Origin: Chloroflexota bacterium | Lineage (GTDB): Bacteria > Chloroflexota > Limnocylindria > Limnocylindrales > CSP1-4 | DNA length: 64,000 nucleotides | Assembly (NCBI GenBank): GCA_005883615.1 | Contig: VBEC01000021.1 | Span: 23,623 to 87,622, forward strand | Direction: 5' to 3' | Shown: piece after piece, positions 34,550 to 43,177 of the stretch | Layout of the letters: each line of letters opens with the position of its first letter | Position numbering within the stretch: position 1 is the first letter of the stretch | Position numbers and translations under genes: made by a program | Notes under the pieces: model-generated | What the model saw: only the letters and a program-made list of their open reading frames with translations | Told to the model about the DNA's origin: nothing | The model's database searches: none

Positions 34550-35998
34550 TCAGGGCTTCTCGTCGTCCACGGTCGCCGCCAGCTCGCCGGCCGCGACGCG
34601 GACCGCGAGCCGTGAGCCGGGAGGTGCCTGGACGGGATCGCGGACGATGCGGCCGTCGGCCTGGCGGCGGACGATGGCATACCCGCGCTCGAGCGTGGCC
34701 TGTGGTCCGAGGACGGCAAGTGCCGCGGCGTGACGCTCGAGCGCAGCGTGTGCAGCCGCGAGTCTCGCCGGTGCGATCGGATCGAGCCGCGCACCGAGCC
34801 GCTCCTGGGCTCCCCGGAGTTCGATCAGTCGCGCGAGCAGGCTTCGCGTCGCACGGTCGAGCAGGACGCCTGCACGTTCTCGCGCCTGGCCGAGTTGGGC
34901 GCTCGGGCTCAGCCGGTCGAGTGCGCGACGCTCCACGGCGAGGCCGACGGCCGCGGCCCCGAGCTGGCGGGTCATGCGGCGCTCGAGCGCCTCCGCATTG
35001 CCGGCCAGGGCGAGGGCGAACGCCGCGCGATCGGGCACGGCGAGCTCGGCCGCGGCCGATGGCGTGGCCGCCCTCACGTCAGCCGCAAAGTCTGCCAGCG
35101 TCACGTCGGTCTCGTGTCCGATGCCGGCGACAATCGGCAGCGCGTGGGCGACGATCGCTCGGACCACGCGCTCGTCGTTGAACGCCCAGAGGTCCTCGAG
35201 GGATCCACCTCCCCTCGCGAGGATCGTGGTCACAGGCGCATCTGCGATCCGTCCGTCCTTGCCGCACCGCTCCGCCCAGCGTTCCACCCGTCCGAGCGCC
35301 CGCACGATGCTCTGCGGCGCCCCCTCGCCCTGGACGAGACAGGGCGAGAGCACGACCTGGGTCAGCGGCCAGCGCCGGCGCAGGACTGTGCTGACGTCGT
35401 GCCAGACCGCCCCCGTCGGGCTGGTGACGACCGCGATGGTCGCCGGGCGTTCCGGCAGCGCCCGCTTCCGAGCACGATCAAACAGGCCTTCGGCGGCGAG
35501 GCGTGCCTTCGTCGCCTCGAACTTGAGTGCCAGGTCCCCGAATCCGGCCGGCTGCAGGTCAACCACGTACAACTGGTAGACGCCCTGGGAGTCGAACACG
35601 TCGACGCGCCCGTGAGCGATCACGCGGAGCCCGGCCTGCGGCTCGAAGGCTGATGCGAGTCGATCGTCGCGGAACCAGACACAGCTGAGCTGGCTGCGCT
35701 CGTCCTTGAGCGTGAAGTAGCCGTGCCCCGCGGACGAGATCGTCACCCTGCCGACCTCTCCCTCAACCCACACGTCGCGCAGCCGGTCGTCCCCTCGGAC
35801 TGCCTCCCGTACGGCGCGAGTGACTTCGCTGACCGCCAGAATCCTGAGCCCGAACCTGCCCGGAGGCGGGACCGTCGGCGAGGCGGCCGCCGTAGGGATA
35901 GCAGCGGCCGTAGGCGTCGGCCGAGCGGGCTCCCCAACCACATCGATGGTGTCCCAGGCCGGAAGTGCCCAGTCGGGTGGTTCTCGATCGCTTCCCAC
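34550..35998 (-). CDS. xseA: Exodeoxyribonuclease VII large subunit
   Basis: Catalytic subunit that degrades single-stranded DNA into oligonucleotides. After a Pro/Ala/Thr-rich N-terminal extension of about 50 residues comes the OB-fold (VSEVTRAVREAV, VWVEGEVGRVTISSAGHGYF), then the catalytic domain with VTSPTGAVWHDVSTVLRRRWP, ARGGGSLEDLWAFNDE and GIGHETDVTLADFAAD, and coiled coil to the end (GYAIVRRQADGRIV). 482 residues from GTG 35998. TAAGGT lies 7 bases before that start and no ribosome site is present. Confidence 0.95.
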   Translation of the reverse strand: MGSDREPPDWALPAWDTIDVVGEPARPTPTAAAIPTAAASPTVPPPGRFGLRILAVSEVTRAVREAVRGDDRLRDVWVEGEVGRVTISSAGHGYFTLKDERSQLSCVWFRDDRLASAFEPQAGLRVIAHGRVDVFDSQGVYQLYVVDLQPAGFGDLALKFEATKARLAAEGLFDRARKRALPERPATIAVVTSPTGAVWHDVSTVLRRRWPLTQVVLSPCLVQGEGAPQSIVRALGRVERWAERCGKDGRIADAPVTTILARGGGSLEDLWAFNDERVVRAIVAHALPIVAGIGHETDVTLADFAADVRAATPSAAAELAVPDRAAFALALAGNAEALERRMTRQLGAAAVGLAVERRALDRLSPSAQLGQARERAGVLLDRATRSLLARLIELRGAQERLGARLDPIAPARLAAAHAALERHAAALAVLGPQATLERGYAIVRRQADGRIVRDPVQAPPGSRLAVRVAAGELAATVDDEKP

Positions 35999-36005
35999 GA
36001 GCCGC

Positions 36006-36011
36006 ACCTTA
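36006..36011 (-). promoter_or_regulatory. -10 hexamer (TAAGGT), leaderless type, xseA
   Basis: TAAGGT with 7 bases (GCGGCTC) before the GTG at 35998 and no Shine-Dalgarno sequence. Confidence 0.45.
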
Positions 36012-36258
36012 CGCTGAGCGCCGGAGCTCCGCTTGTGACGACGCCCGGGCCGGGCTTCCCTGTCCAATGACCGACGCGCTCGGGCTGGCCATATCCATCG
36101 TGTTTCCGCTGCTCGGCTGGTCGCTGGCCCTGCGGTCAGACTGAGACACCGCCCGCTATCGGCTGTTGAGCCGAACTCGGCCATCGCGAGAGGCACCCGG
36201 GCATGCGGCCAACGGACCCCGGATGGTCGTTAGGCAGGAAGTCGCGCGGGCGGCGGGC

Positions 36259-36275
36259 CGGCTGCGCACCAGCCG
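36259..36275 (-). terminator. Possible hairpin terminator after efp
   Basis: CGGCTG-GTGCG-CAGCCG on the minus strand, 17 bases beyond the efp stop. There is no U-tract, so this is a weak candidate. Confidence 0.3.
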
Positions 36276-36291
36276 CGCGTGGCCGATGCCG

Positions 36292-36849
36292 TCAGACCCG
36301 GGTCTGGTACTCCCCGGTCCGCGTGTCGACCCGGATCGTGTCGCCCTCGTTCACGAAGATCGGCACCTGCACGACCAGGCCGGTCTCCGTCCGCGCCGGC
36401 TTTCGGGCACCGGTCTGGGTGTCGCCGGCGAAGCCAGGCTCGGTCTCCTCGACGACGAGGTCGACGGTGACCGGCAGCTCGACGCCGATCGTTTCGCCCT
36501 GGTAGCTCGTCCGGTCGAGCGTCATACCTTCCTTGAGGTAGTTGACGGCGTCGTCGAGCTGGTCCGCGCGCAGCTGGAACTGCTCATAGGACTCGGTCTC
36601 CATGAAATGAAAGTCGTCATCGTCCCGGAAGAGATACTGGACCGGCCGTCGTTCAAGCTGAGCGCGGGGCCACTTGCTGCCAGCCTGGAACGAGCGCTCC
36701 ACGGTCTGGCCGCGCTTGATGTTGCGCAGCGTGATTCGAACCTGGGCAGAGCCGCGACCCATCTTGATGTGGTGGTAGTCGAGGATCTGCCAGAGCTCTC
36801 CGTCGAGCTCGATAGCGGCACCCTTGCGCAGTTCTCCCGTACTGATCAT
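36292..36849 (-). CDS. efp: Elongation factor P (Arg at loop tip)
   Basis: EF-P rescues ribosomes stalled at polyproline. The 185-residue protein has all three beta domains (ISTGELRKGAAIELDGELWQ; NYLKEGMTLDRTSYQGETIG; GLVVQVPIFVNEGDTIRVDT). The loop that enters the peptidyl-transferase centre reads HHIKMGRGSAQVR, so the tip residue is Arg32, not the Lys34-type residue that EpmA lysylates. Arg32 EF-Ps are rhamnosylated by EarP in Pseudomonas and Neisseria; EarP is not in this window. ATG 36849 has CAGGAGCC about 13 bases upstream. TACAAT at 36906-36911 is a likely -10. Confidence 0.95.
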   Translation of the reverse strand: MISTGELRKGAAIELDGELWQILDYHHIKMGRGSAQVRITLRNIKRGQTVERSFQAGSKWPRAQLERRPVQYLFRDDDDFHFMETESYEQFQLRADQLDDAVNYLKEGMTLDRTSYQGETIGVELPVTVDLVVEETEPGFAGDTQTGARKPARTETGLVVQVPIFVNEGDTIRVDTRTGEYQTRV

Positions 36850-36905
36850 GGTCTCGCTGTGGCTCCTGGGCGGGCCGCGCTGCTCAATCCGGCGATCGAG
36901 GGCCG

Positions 36906-36911
36906 ATTGTA
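36906..36911 (-). promoter_or_regulatory. -10 hexamer (TACAAT) before efp
   Basis: TACAAT about 57 bases before the efp ATG, between pepP and efp, followed by a leader with AGGAG. No good -35 is seen. Confidence 0.45.
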
Positions 36912-36942
36912 GCCGAGCCTCGTCGAGCATCGGCCCGATGGT

Positions 36943-38175
36943 CTAGGCGCCGACGACCATCGCCTCGCGCGGGAACTGTGTCAGTCGCTCGACTCGACCG
37001 GCGGACCGATCGAACAGCACGAGATCTTCGATCCGGACGCCCATCTCCCCTTCGAGGTAGACCCCCGGCTCGACCGAGAACACGGTCGGGCTCGGCAGTA
37101 GGGCATCGACCGGCGCGGTACGTCCCAGGGTCGGTAGCTCGTGCGTGGCCAGGCCGATCCCGTGCCCGGTCCCGTGGCCGAAATGCTCGCCGTGCCCGGC
37201 AGCCTCGATCACCTGTCGTGCCAGCCCGTCGACACCACGCCCGGTCAGCGGCTCGCCAGCCCGGACCGCTCGCTCCAACTCCGTAATGGCCGCTGCCTGG
37301 CTTCTCTCGACGAGCTCGTAGATCTCGAGATCGCGAGGAGAAGGCTCGCCGACGAAGAGGGTACGGGTCATGTCGCTTCGGTAGCCGTGAACCTGCGAAC
37401 CGAAATCGAAGAGCAGGACCTGTCCTCCCTGGACCGGCCGATCGCCCGGCGAGCCGTGCGGCAGTGCGGCCTCCGGTCCTGCGAGCGCCGTGACGTCGAA
37501 TGCCAGTGCCTCAGCGCCCCCCGTTCGCATGTGCCATTCGAGCTCGAGTGCGAGCTCATGCTCCGTCCGGCCGACCCGGATCGAGGGAAGGAGGGCCGCC
37601 AGCGCACGATCGGCCACCGTGCACGCAGCGGCGACCCTCTCCAGCTCGGCCGGTTCCTTGGTCGCCCGGTCCTCCTCGACCCAGCCCTCGACGGGAACGA
37701 GCTCGACCGACGGAGCGGCCGCGCTCAGCCGCCCCCACAGGGCGTGGCTCACGAATCCCGCCTCGACAGCAACCCGCCGCGCTCCAAGCGATGAGACCAA
37801 TCCCGGCCAGCGCTGTGGGAAGTCGCCGTACACGAATTCCACGCGAGCGTCGGGAGCCTCGCGACGCGTCTGTATCGTGTAGCGGCTGTCGGCCAGGACC
37901 ACGACTTCCTCGCCACCCACGAAGAACTGGCCGGAGTGACCCGCAACCTTCTCCTCGCCGTCCCTCAGCGCGAAACCGGTCAGATAGCGGGTGTTCTCTG
38001 GTCGCACCCCGAAGTAAGCGTCGAGCCCGTCGCGAACCAGGCGTTCACGCACCCTGGCCAGCCTGGCCGGCCGCGCCGCGCGGTCGGCTTCCGCCCATTC
38101 GGATCGATCCGCCTGAGATGGTGGCGATCGGAAATCGGCCGGCAGCGGACGTGGGGCGGAGCGCACGCTGCTCAT
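36943..38175 (-). CDS. pepP: Xaa-Pro aminopeptidase (M24 family)
   Basis: Cleaves N-terminal residues before proline. The 410-residue protein has a creatinase-like N-terminal domain (ARLARVRERLVRDGLDAYFG, NTRYLTGFALRDGEE) and the pita-bread metal domain. Metal ligands are Asp in LLFDFGSQVHGYRSDMTR (two), His in HFGHGTGHGIGL, Glu in SVEPGVYLEG and Glu in VRIEDLVLF. ATG 38175 overlaps the mltG stop. A pepP-efp order is common in bacteria. Confidence 0.95.
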   Translation of the reverse strand: MSSVRSAPRPLPADFRSPPSQADRSEWAEADRAARPARLARVRERLVRDGLDAYFGVRPENTRYLTGFALRDGEEKVAGHSGQFFVGGEEVVVLADSRYTIQTRREAPDARVEFVYGDFPQRWPGLVSSLGARRVAVEAGFVSHALWGRLSAAAPSVELVPVEGWVEEDRATKEPAELERVAAACTVADRALAALLPSIRVGRTEHELALELEWHMRTGGAEALAFDVTALAGPEAALPHGSPGDRPVQGGQVLLFDFGSQVHGYRSDMTRTLFVGEPSPRDLEIYELVERSQAAAITELERAVRAGEPLTGRGVDGLARQVIEAAGHGEHFGHGTGHGIGLATHELPTLGRTAPVDALLPSPTVFSVEPGVYLEGEMGVRIEDLVLFDRSAGRVERLTQFPREAMVVGA

Positions 38176-39527
38176 CGGTAGCCGTACTTCGTGAGGTTCG
38201 CCTCGTGTTCCGCCAGCGTCCTGGCGAACGCGTGCTCGTGGCTGCCATCGTTCTTGGCCACGAAGTACAGGTAGCCGGTCTTGGTGTCGGGCTGCAGCGC
38301 TGCATCGATCGACGCCGCTGTCGGGGTGCAGATCGGCCCGGGCATCAGCCCCCGATTCACGTACGTCTGGTAGCCGGCCAGCTCGGGTGGGAATTGGACG
38401 CCGTCGAGGCGCGTGCCCAGCGGCGACCAGAACGAATAGTTCGTCCACTGCTCGAGGGCCAGCTTCTTGAGCTCGATCGTGTCGTGGCCGTAGTACACGC
38501 TCGGATCGGCGTTGAGCAGCATCTTGTGGTTGAGCCGGTTCTGGTAGACGCCGGCGATGAGTGGCCGCTCAGCGTCGATCACAGCCTCCTTTTCGACCAG
38601 GGATGCGAGCGTCAGCACCTGGTAGAAGGTCATGCCCCGGGCCTTCGGGACGGTCATCCGGTCGGGGCCGATCTGGCGATAGAAGGCGTCGAGCATCATT
38701 CGGATGAGCGCGTCCGGCGTGACGTCGGGGGCGACCGTGTACGTCGCCGGCGCGAGGAATCCCTCGAGGGAGGCGCCCTGTGGCAGCTTGAGCCAGGGAT
38801 AGTCGGACAGCAGGGCCTGGGGCGGGCTCGTCGCCTCCTTATAGAAGTCAGCGACGTTCATCTCGAGAGGCAGCGTTTCGAGCTTGGTCGTGACCTGCTC
38901 GAGCCGAAGGCCTTCACGAAGCTGGACGACGACGGTCGTGACGGGGGCGTTCAGCAGTCCTTCGACGAGCTGCTGCGGGGTCATGTTCCTGCGCAGGAGA
39001 AACGTCCCCGCCTTGAGCTGCGAGCTGAGCTTCTGCTCGGTGACCAGGAAGACGAAGGCTCGCGGATCCCGGAGATAGCCTTCCGAGGCAAGCTTGCTGG
39101 CGATGGCCCCCGCCGTGTCTCCGTCCGCGACCACGAAGTCGCGCTGCAGGGGATCGTCGCTGGGGGCCTGTGTGAGCTTGTCGCCCAGGTCGGAGCGAAC
39201 CATGTCGGCCACGAAGGGAACGCTGAGGGCGCTCGGGTTATCGGCCGCCCAGCTGATCACGGCATCCGCGAACAGTGGTCGGAGGACCGTGAGAAGAGCG
39301 GTCAGCACGAGCGCGGCGAGCACGACCACGAAGACCAGGAACCGGATCAGGCCGAAGCGGCTCCCGGTGCTTCCGTTCCGAATCGGCCTCCCTCGGCCAT
39401 TCCAGCCGTTGGTCGGGGGCCCGGCCGAGGGTGCCACCACGGGATCGCTCGGGCGGCCGATGTCTTCGGCGTCCAACGGATGCGCCTGGTCCCGGAGGCG
39501 TGGCCGGCCGCCGCCGCGCAGCGTCAC
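38172..39527 (-). CDS. mltG: Endolytic murein transglycosylase
   Basis: MltG (YceG-like) cuts nascent glycan strands. The 451-residue protein has a cytoplasmic Pro/Gly-rich segment (1-55), one membrane helix (about 60-83, IRFLVFVVVLAALVLTALL), a LysM-like part (VVADGDTAGAIASKLASEGY) and the catalytic domain with Glu in LASLVEKEAV, followed by GVYQNRLNHKMLLNADPSVYYG. GTG start overlaps ruvX by 4 bases. The alaS-ruvX-mltG association is conserved in many Gram-positive bacteria. Confidence 0.95.
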   Translation of the reverse strand: MTLRGGGRPRLRDQAHPLDAEDIGRPSDPVVAPSAGPPTNGWNGRGRPIRNGSTGSRFGLIRFLVFVVVLAALVLTALLTVLRPLFADAVISWAADNPSALSVPFVADMVRSDLGDKLTQAPSDDPLQRDFVVADGDTAGAIASKLASEGYLRDPRAFVFLVTEQKLSSQLKAGTFLLRRNMTPQQLVEGLLNAPVTTVVVQLREGLRLEQVTTKLETLPLEMNVADFYKEATSPPQALLSDYPWLKLPQGASLEGFLAPATYTVAPDVTPDALIRMMLDAFYRQIGPDRMTVPKARGMTFYQVLTLASLVEKEAVIDAERPLIAGVYQNRLNHKMLLNADPSVYYGHDTIELKKLALEQWTNYSFWSPLGTRLDGVQFPPELAGYQTYVNRGLMPGPICTPTAASIDAALQPDTKTGYLYFVAKNDGSHEHAFARTLAEHEANLTKYGYR

Positions 39528-40096
39528 CGTGCCGAATCCACGCGTCGCTCCGGCACGTCAGCCCGCTCCGGCGCGCTCTCGTGGGCTGTCTCGCGGTCTC
39601 TCTCGGCAGCACTTTCCGTGGCGTTCTCGCGGTCCCTCTCGCTAGCGCTCTCCCGGCTTCTGGCATCAAGCTCGTCCTGCAGGATGATGGTGGCGGCCTC
39701 GCGATCGACCCGCTCGCGCCGGGCTCGCCGCTGGGCGGGCGTTGGCGGTCCGCCCGACCGACCGCGCTTCGCCGCTCCGACGCGTCCTTCGGCGAGATGG
39801 CTGGTAAGCCGCTCGTCCCGGTAGGCAAGCGGCAGCGCGAGCAGCCGGCCGACCTCGTCGGCCCAGGCTCGGGTCGAGCGCGCCTGCGGACCCTCGATAC
39901 CGGACGCCTCGAAAGGCAGTCCGATCACGAGCTCGACGATACCTCGCTCGGTCACGATCCGGGCCAGATCCGCCACATCCGCTGCCACGCTCGCTCGTCG
40001 CGGCAGGGTGGTCAGCGGGACCGCCCGCGGCGGCTCGCCTTCGGCGACGGCCAGGCCGATCCTGCGCTCGCCGAGATCGACTCCGAGGAGCGCCAT
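39524..40096 (-). CDS. ruvX: Putative pre-16S rRNA nuclease / Holliday junction resolvase RuvX (YqgF)
   Basis: RNase H-fold nuclease that trims pre-16S rRNA. The 190-residue protein has the N-terminal strand with catalytic Asp (LLGVDLGERRIGLAVAEGE), LVIGLPFEASGIEGPQAR and AYRDERLTSHLAEGRV, then the last catalytic Asp in RVDREAATIILQDEL. After that comes a tail of about 40 residues made of Ser/Glu/Arg repeats (RESASERDRENATES), not present in ordinary YqgF and probably disordered. ATG start overlaps the upstream stop (ATGA). Confidence 0.92.
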   Translation of the reverse strand: MALLGVDLGERRIGLAVAEGEPPRAVPLTTLPRRASVAADVADLARIVTERGIVELVIGLPFEASGIEGPQARSTRAWADEVGRLLALPLAYRDERLTSHLAEGRVGAAKRGRSGGPPTPAQRRARRERVDREAATIILQDELDARSRESASERDRENATESAAERDRETAHESAPERADVPERRVDSAR

Positions 40097-41868
40097 CACC
40101 GCGACGACCTTGCTATGGCTGGGCGGCCGGTCGTGGGCACGAGCGTGAGTCCGCCCACCGTCGGGGGCGCAGCTTCCGCGGACGCGCTTCCGATGCGAAC
40201 GTCGAGTCGGAAATCGAAGCTCGGGATGGTCGTAACGAATGAGGGCCACACATCGATGCGGACGTCGCCATATTGTGAAAGGACCGACCGGGCGTCCTCA
40301 ATCGTGCGGCCTTTCACCTGCTTCTTCAGGTCGTTGAGATCGAGGCGACGAAGTTGGCGGGCGGTCGCGCTCACTGGAAACGTCACGGCCGAGCCTTCCA
40401 CGTGCCCCGCCCCCACCTTGACTGAAACCGAATCCGCGACCAGGTCGCGCCCAGGGCTGACGCTACCCCTGACCTTCTGCTGAGCGAGCTGTTCGACCTG
40501 TGCCTCGTCGACGGTCGTCACGGTTCCGCTCGCAGCGAGCCCCAGGCTGAAAGTCGCGACCTCCTTGCCAATGAGGGTCGTCGGGTCCACGGTCGGCGTC
40601 GGAACGGTCATCGATTTCGTGTCAGGAAAGGCAGTGCTGCCCGCAGGCAGGCGACCCGGATCGCTGATGGCCGCCGCGAGCTGGTCCGCTAACGATTTCT
40701 TGAGCGTGGCCATGGCGGTATCGACGTCCTTGCGCTGCACCACCTGGGTCTCCTTGCGCGTGCCCCCGCCGGTCGGCTGCTCGTTGTTCACCGGGTCATC
40801 GCTGTTCACCAGCTGAGCCTGCACCGACGTCGAGACATGCGTGATCGATCCGGCGGGGACGTTGCCCGCCGTGCCCGCTACCACGGCCGTGATCGGCGCG
40901 TTTGCGATGCCGGGCGTTGGGGGAATGAAGACGGCTTTCGGCACGATGACGTCCTGGGTCGTTACGAAGACGATCCCGCTGCCGGTTGAAACCTGTGTTC
41001 CGGCAGGAATTCTCACGCGGCTAGCGGTATTCCTGCTGGTGAACCGGACGATCCCCGTCGCCTTCGTCTCCTTCACCTTGGTCCCCGTGGCTGGGAAGTC
41101 GCCTGACGCGCTCAAGGGTATGGTCGCCGGCTGGGCTGGCACCACGTCGCCGGCCGGATCCACGCCGATCGCGGCTGGATCGGCGCGCACGCTGAGCTGC
41201 AGCGGACCGATGGTTTCCGCGTGCGGAGTGACGACGATCGAGGCGCTGGGCAGCAGCAAGTAGCCGGCGACACCGGCAACGACGAGGCCGAGCGCCAGCA
41301 ACCCGATTAGCACGAAGAGGCCGGCTCGCCCACGCCGACGGCCGCCTTCGATCGTCGGCAGTGGCCGGGCCGGCCGAGCCTCCGGCTCGCGCGGGACCGG
41401 CGTGAGGATGGCGGAGTCCGTCGCCGGCGAGTCGGCCGCTCGCAGGCCGCCTCTCGCGGCAGCTCGGATCCCACCTCCGCCCGCCACGCCGCCCGCCACC
41501 CCGGCCGCCACCCCGGCCGCCCCGAGCGCATCGCCCTCCGCGGACGGCCCCGGCGAGCCGTTCGAATCCGCCCCGGAGGTGCTCGGCTTTCGGCCTGCCG
41601 CCGCTTCCTCGTACTCCGTGACGCTCGAATACGCGGGCAAGCCGGCCGACGCGGCAAGGGATCTCGCGGAACCCTCCGGGGCCACGATCGAGAGTTGGCG
41701 GCGGCGCGATTGGGCCTCTCGGGCGAGCAGCCGGAAATTGATGCGCGACGTTGCGACACGGGAGCCCGCCGGCAGCACCAGGGCGACCCGGGCATCCTTG
41801 GCGTCCCGGATCCGCGTGGCCGCCGAGGTGATTTCGTCGTCGATGTCGAGATAGATGATGCCGGCCAT
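40096..41868 (-). CDS. Baseplate J/gp47-like membrane protein with cytoplasmic N-terminal domain
   Basis: A 590-residue protein in three parts. Residues 1-90 (IIYLDIDDEITSAATRIRDA, then VALVLPAGSRVATSRINFRL and LSIVAPEGSARSLAASAGLP) form a small alpha/beta domain that should be cytoplasmic. Residues 91-180 are an Ala/Gly/Pro-rich linker. One helix follows (about 183-206), and residues 207-590 lie outside, including TGIVRFTSRNTASRVRIPAG and ISTG-like VSTGSGIVFVTTQDVIVP, of the kind annotated as baseplate J/gp47-like. No other phage gene is near, so it is not a prophage tail gene. It sits between an FtsA-like gene and ruvX. From memory, the same pair occurs in Patescibacteria. Function unknown. 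Confidence 0.8.
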   Translation of the reverse strand: MAGIIYLDIDDEITSAATRIRDAKDARVALVLPAGSRVATSRINFRLLAREAQSRRRQLSIVAPEGSARSLAASAGLPAYSSVTEYEEAAAGRKPSTSGADSNGSPGPSAEGDALGAAGVAAGVAGGVAGGGGIRAAARGGLRAADSPATDSAILTPVPREPEARPARPLPTIEGGRRRGRAGLFVLIGLLALGLVVAGVAGYLLLPSASIVVTPHAETIGPLQLSVRADPAAIGVDPAGDVVPAQPATIPLSASGDFPATGTKVKETKATGIVRFTSRNTASRVRIPAGTQVSTGSGIVFVTTQDVIVPKAVFIPPTPGIANAPITAVVAGTAGNVPAGSITHVSTSVQAQLVNSDDPVNNEQPTGGGTRKETQVVQRKDVDTAMATLKKSLADQLAAAISDPGRLPAGSTAFPDTKSMTVPTPTVDPTTLIGKEVATFSLGLAASGTVTTVDEAQVEQLAQQKVRGSVSPGRDLVADSVSVKVGAGHVEGSAVTFPVSATARQLRRLDLNDLKKQVKGRTIEDARSVLSQYGDVRIDVWPSFVTTIPSFDFRLDVRIGSASAEAAPPTVGGLTLVPTTGRPAIARSSR

Positions 41869-41914
41869 CAGGCGGCGTCAAGCGGCAGTGAGACTCGATG
41901 CATCCGCAGAGAGC

Positions 41915-43177
41915 CTAGACCTTCATCGCGCGAAGTACTCGCCGCAGGGCGACGTCGAGCGGATCTTCCTCGGACTGCAGCTCGATGGCCTGATAGGCCA
42001 GCCCGAGGGGTGTTACGTCCTGCTGGTCGACCAGGAGCTTGGTGGTGTCTTCGATCGATTCGACCTGGTCGGGCGACATCACGATGATCTCCGGCGGCCG
42101 GCTGAACGGGAGCGGCTTCCAGAAGCGCTGGGCCCCCAGGGCCTCGCGTATTGCCGGCAGGCGTGAACCACCGCCGCACAGGTAGATACGGCTGGGCAGC
42201 TGCTCTCCCGCGGCGAGCTCTTCGGTCACCAGCTCCACCCCCGCGGCCCAGATCGACACGTCGTCGGCGATGATCCGGTCCACCTCTTCGGCACGTTCCA
42301 CCGGCAGACCGCGGGAGTGGTCAACTTTGATGGCCTCGGCCCGCGGGAAGGGCAGGTCGAGCCGGTCCGCGAGCGATTTCGTGAACGCGCGGCCACCCAG
42401 GGCGAACATGCGCGTGCCCTCGATGCCGCCTTGTCGCACGAGAGCAACGTCCGTCGTTCCCCCGCCGACGTCGATAAACACCGCTCCCGCCTGTCGAATG
42501 ACATTCGAGCCAAGCACCCGTGCGACGGCGTATGGCTCGGCGACCACCTGGAGCAACTCGAGGTCGAGTTGCGACGCGACGCTCTGGAGCGCGCCGAGAT
42601 GGACCAGCGGCGCGAAGGCGTTGAAGATGCTGATGCGGACATGGCGGCCCTGGAAGCCGACTGGGTTCGTCAGGGCGTACCCGTCGATCGAGGCGCCGGT
42701 GATCGCGGCATGGACCAGCCTCACGTCGACGTGCGGCAGCCCGGTCTCCCAGGTGATCGCCCGCTCCGCCTCCCGAAGCGCCTCGCGCTGCACGAGGTCG
42801 ATCAGCTTCTGGAGCTCGGCCTCGGTGATGGATTGGTCGGGCTTCTTTCGCTCCTGCGAATGCGTCGTCGTGAAGCCCTTGACGAGCTCCCCCGCGATGC
42901 CGATGACCACTTGCGATGGTCGAAACCCCGCCATCTCCTCGGCTTCCTGGAGGGCGACGGAGCAGTTGTCGACAACCGCGGCGATGTCGGCGACCGTTCC
43001 GGACTGCATGTGCGACAGGCCCTGCCGCTTCCGGCCGACACCGCGCACGACTCCGTGGCCGGTCTCGTCGATCTCGAACACGAGCGCCTTCGCAAATTCC
43101 GTGCCGATGTCCAGCGCCGTGCACGCGGCGAGGGCAGCTTCGCCCTCACGCTGCCAGATGCGGCGCCAGAACGCCAT
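41915..43177 (-). CDS. FtsA-like (SHS2/actin-fold) ATPase
   Basis: A 420-residue actin-superfamily protein. The phosphate-1 motif is CTALDIGTEFAKALVFEI, an SHS2-type inserted domain follows (VVIGIAGELVKGFTTTHSQE), then phosphate-2 VFIDVGGGTTDVALVRQGG and the adenosine motif IYLCGGGSRLPAIREAL. The N-terminus (MAFWRRIWQREG) and C-terminus (ALRRVLRAMKV) are amphipathic and basic, so either could touch the membrane. It is FtsA-like but not next to ftsZ; its neighbour is the baseplate-J-like membrane protein. It could be the true FtsA or a separate paralogue working with that protein. It begins right after the alaS stop. Confidence 0.82.
   Translation of the reverse strand: MAFWRRIWQREGEAALAACTALDIGTEFAKALVFEIDETGHGVVRGVGRKRQGLSHMQSGTVADIAAVVDNCSVALQEAEEMAGFRPSQVVIGIAGELVKGFTTTHSQERKKPDQSITEAELQKLIDLVQREALREAERAITWETGLPHVDVRLVHAAITGASIDGYALTNPVGFQGRHVRISIFNAFAPLVHLGALQSVASQLDLELLQVVAEPYAVARVLGSNVIRQAGAVFIDVGGGTTDVALVRQGGIEGTRMFALGGRAFTKSLADRLDLPFPRAEAIKVDHSRGLPVERAEEVDRIIADDVSIWAAGVELVTEELAAGEQLPSRIYLCGGGSRLPAIREALGAQRFWKPLPFSRPPEIIVMSPDQVESIEDTTKLLVDQQDVTPLGLAYQAIELQSEEDPLDVALRRVLRAMKV

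Noticed and set aside
40096..41868. Prophage tail baseplate J gene
   Set aside because: No other tail, capsid or lysis gene is nearby, and the protein has a membrane helix and a cytoplasmic domain, so a phage origin is not supported.
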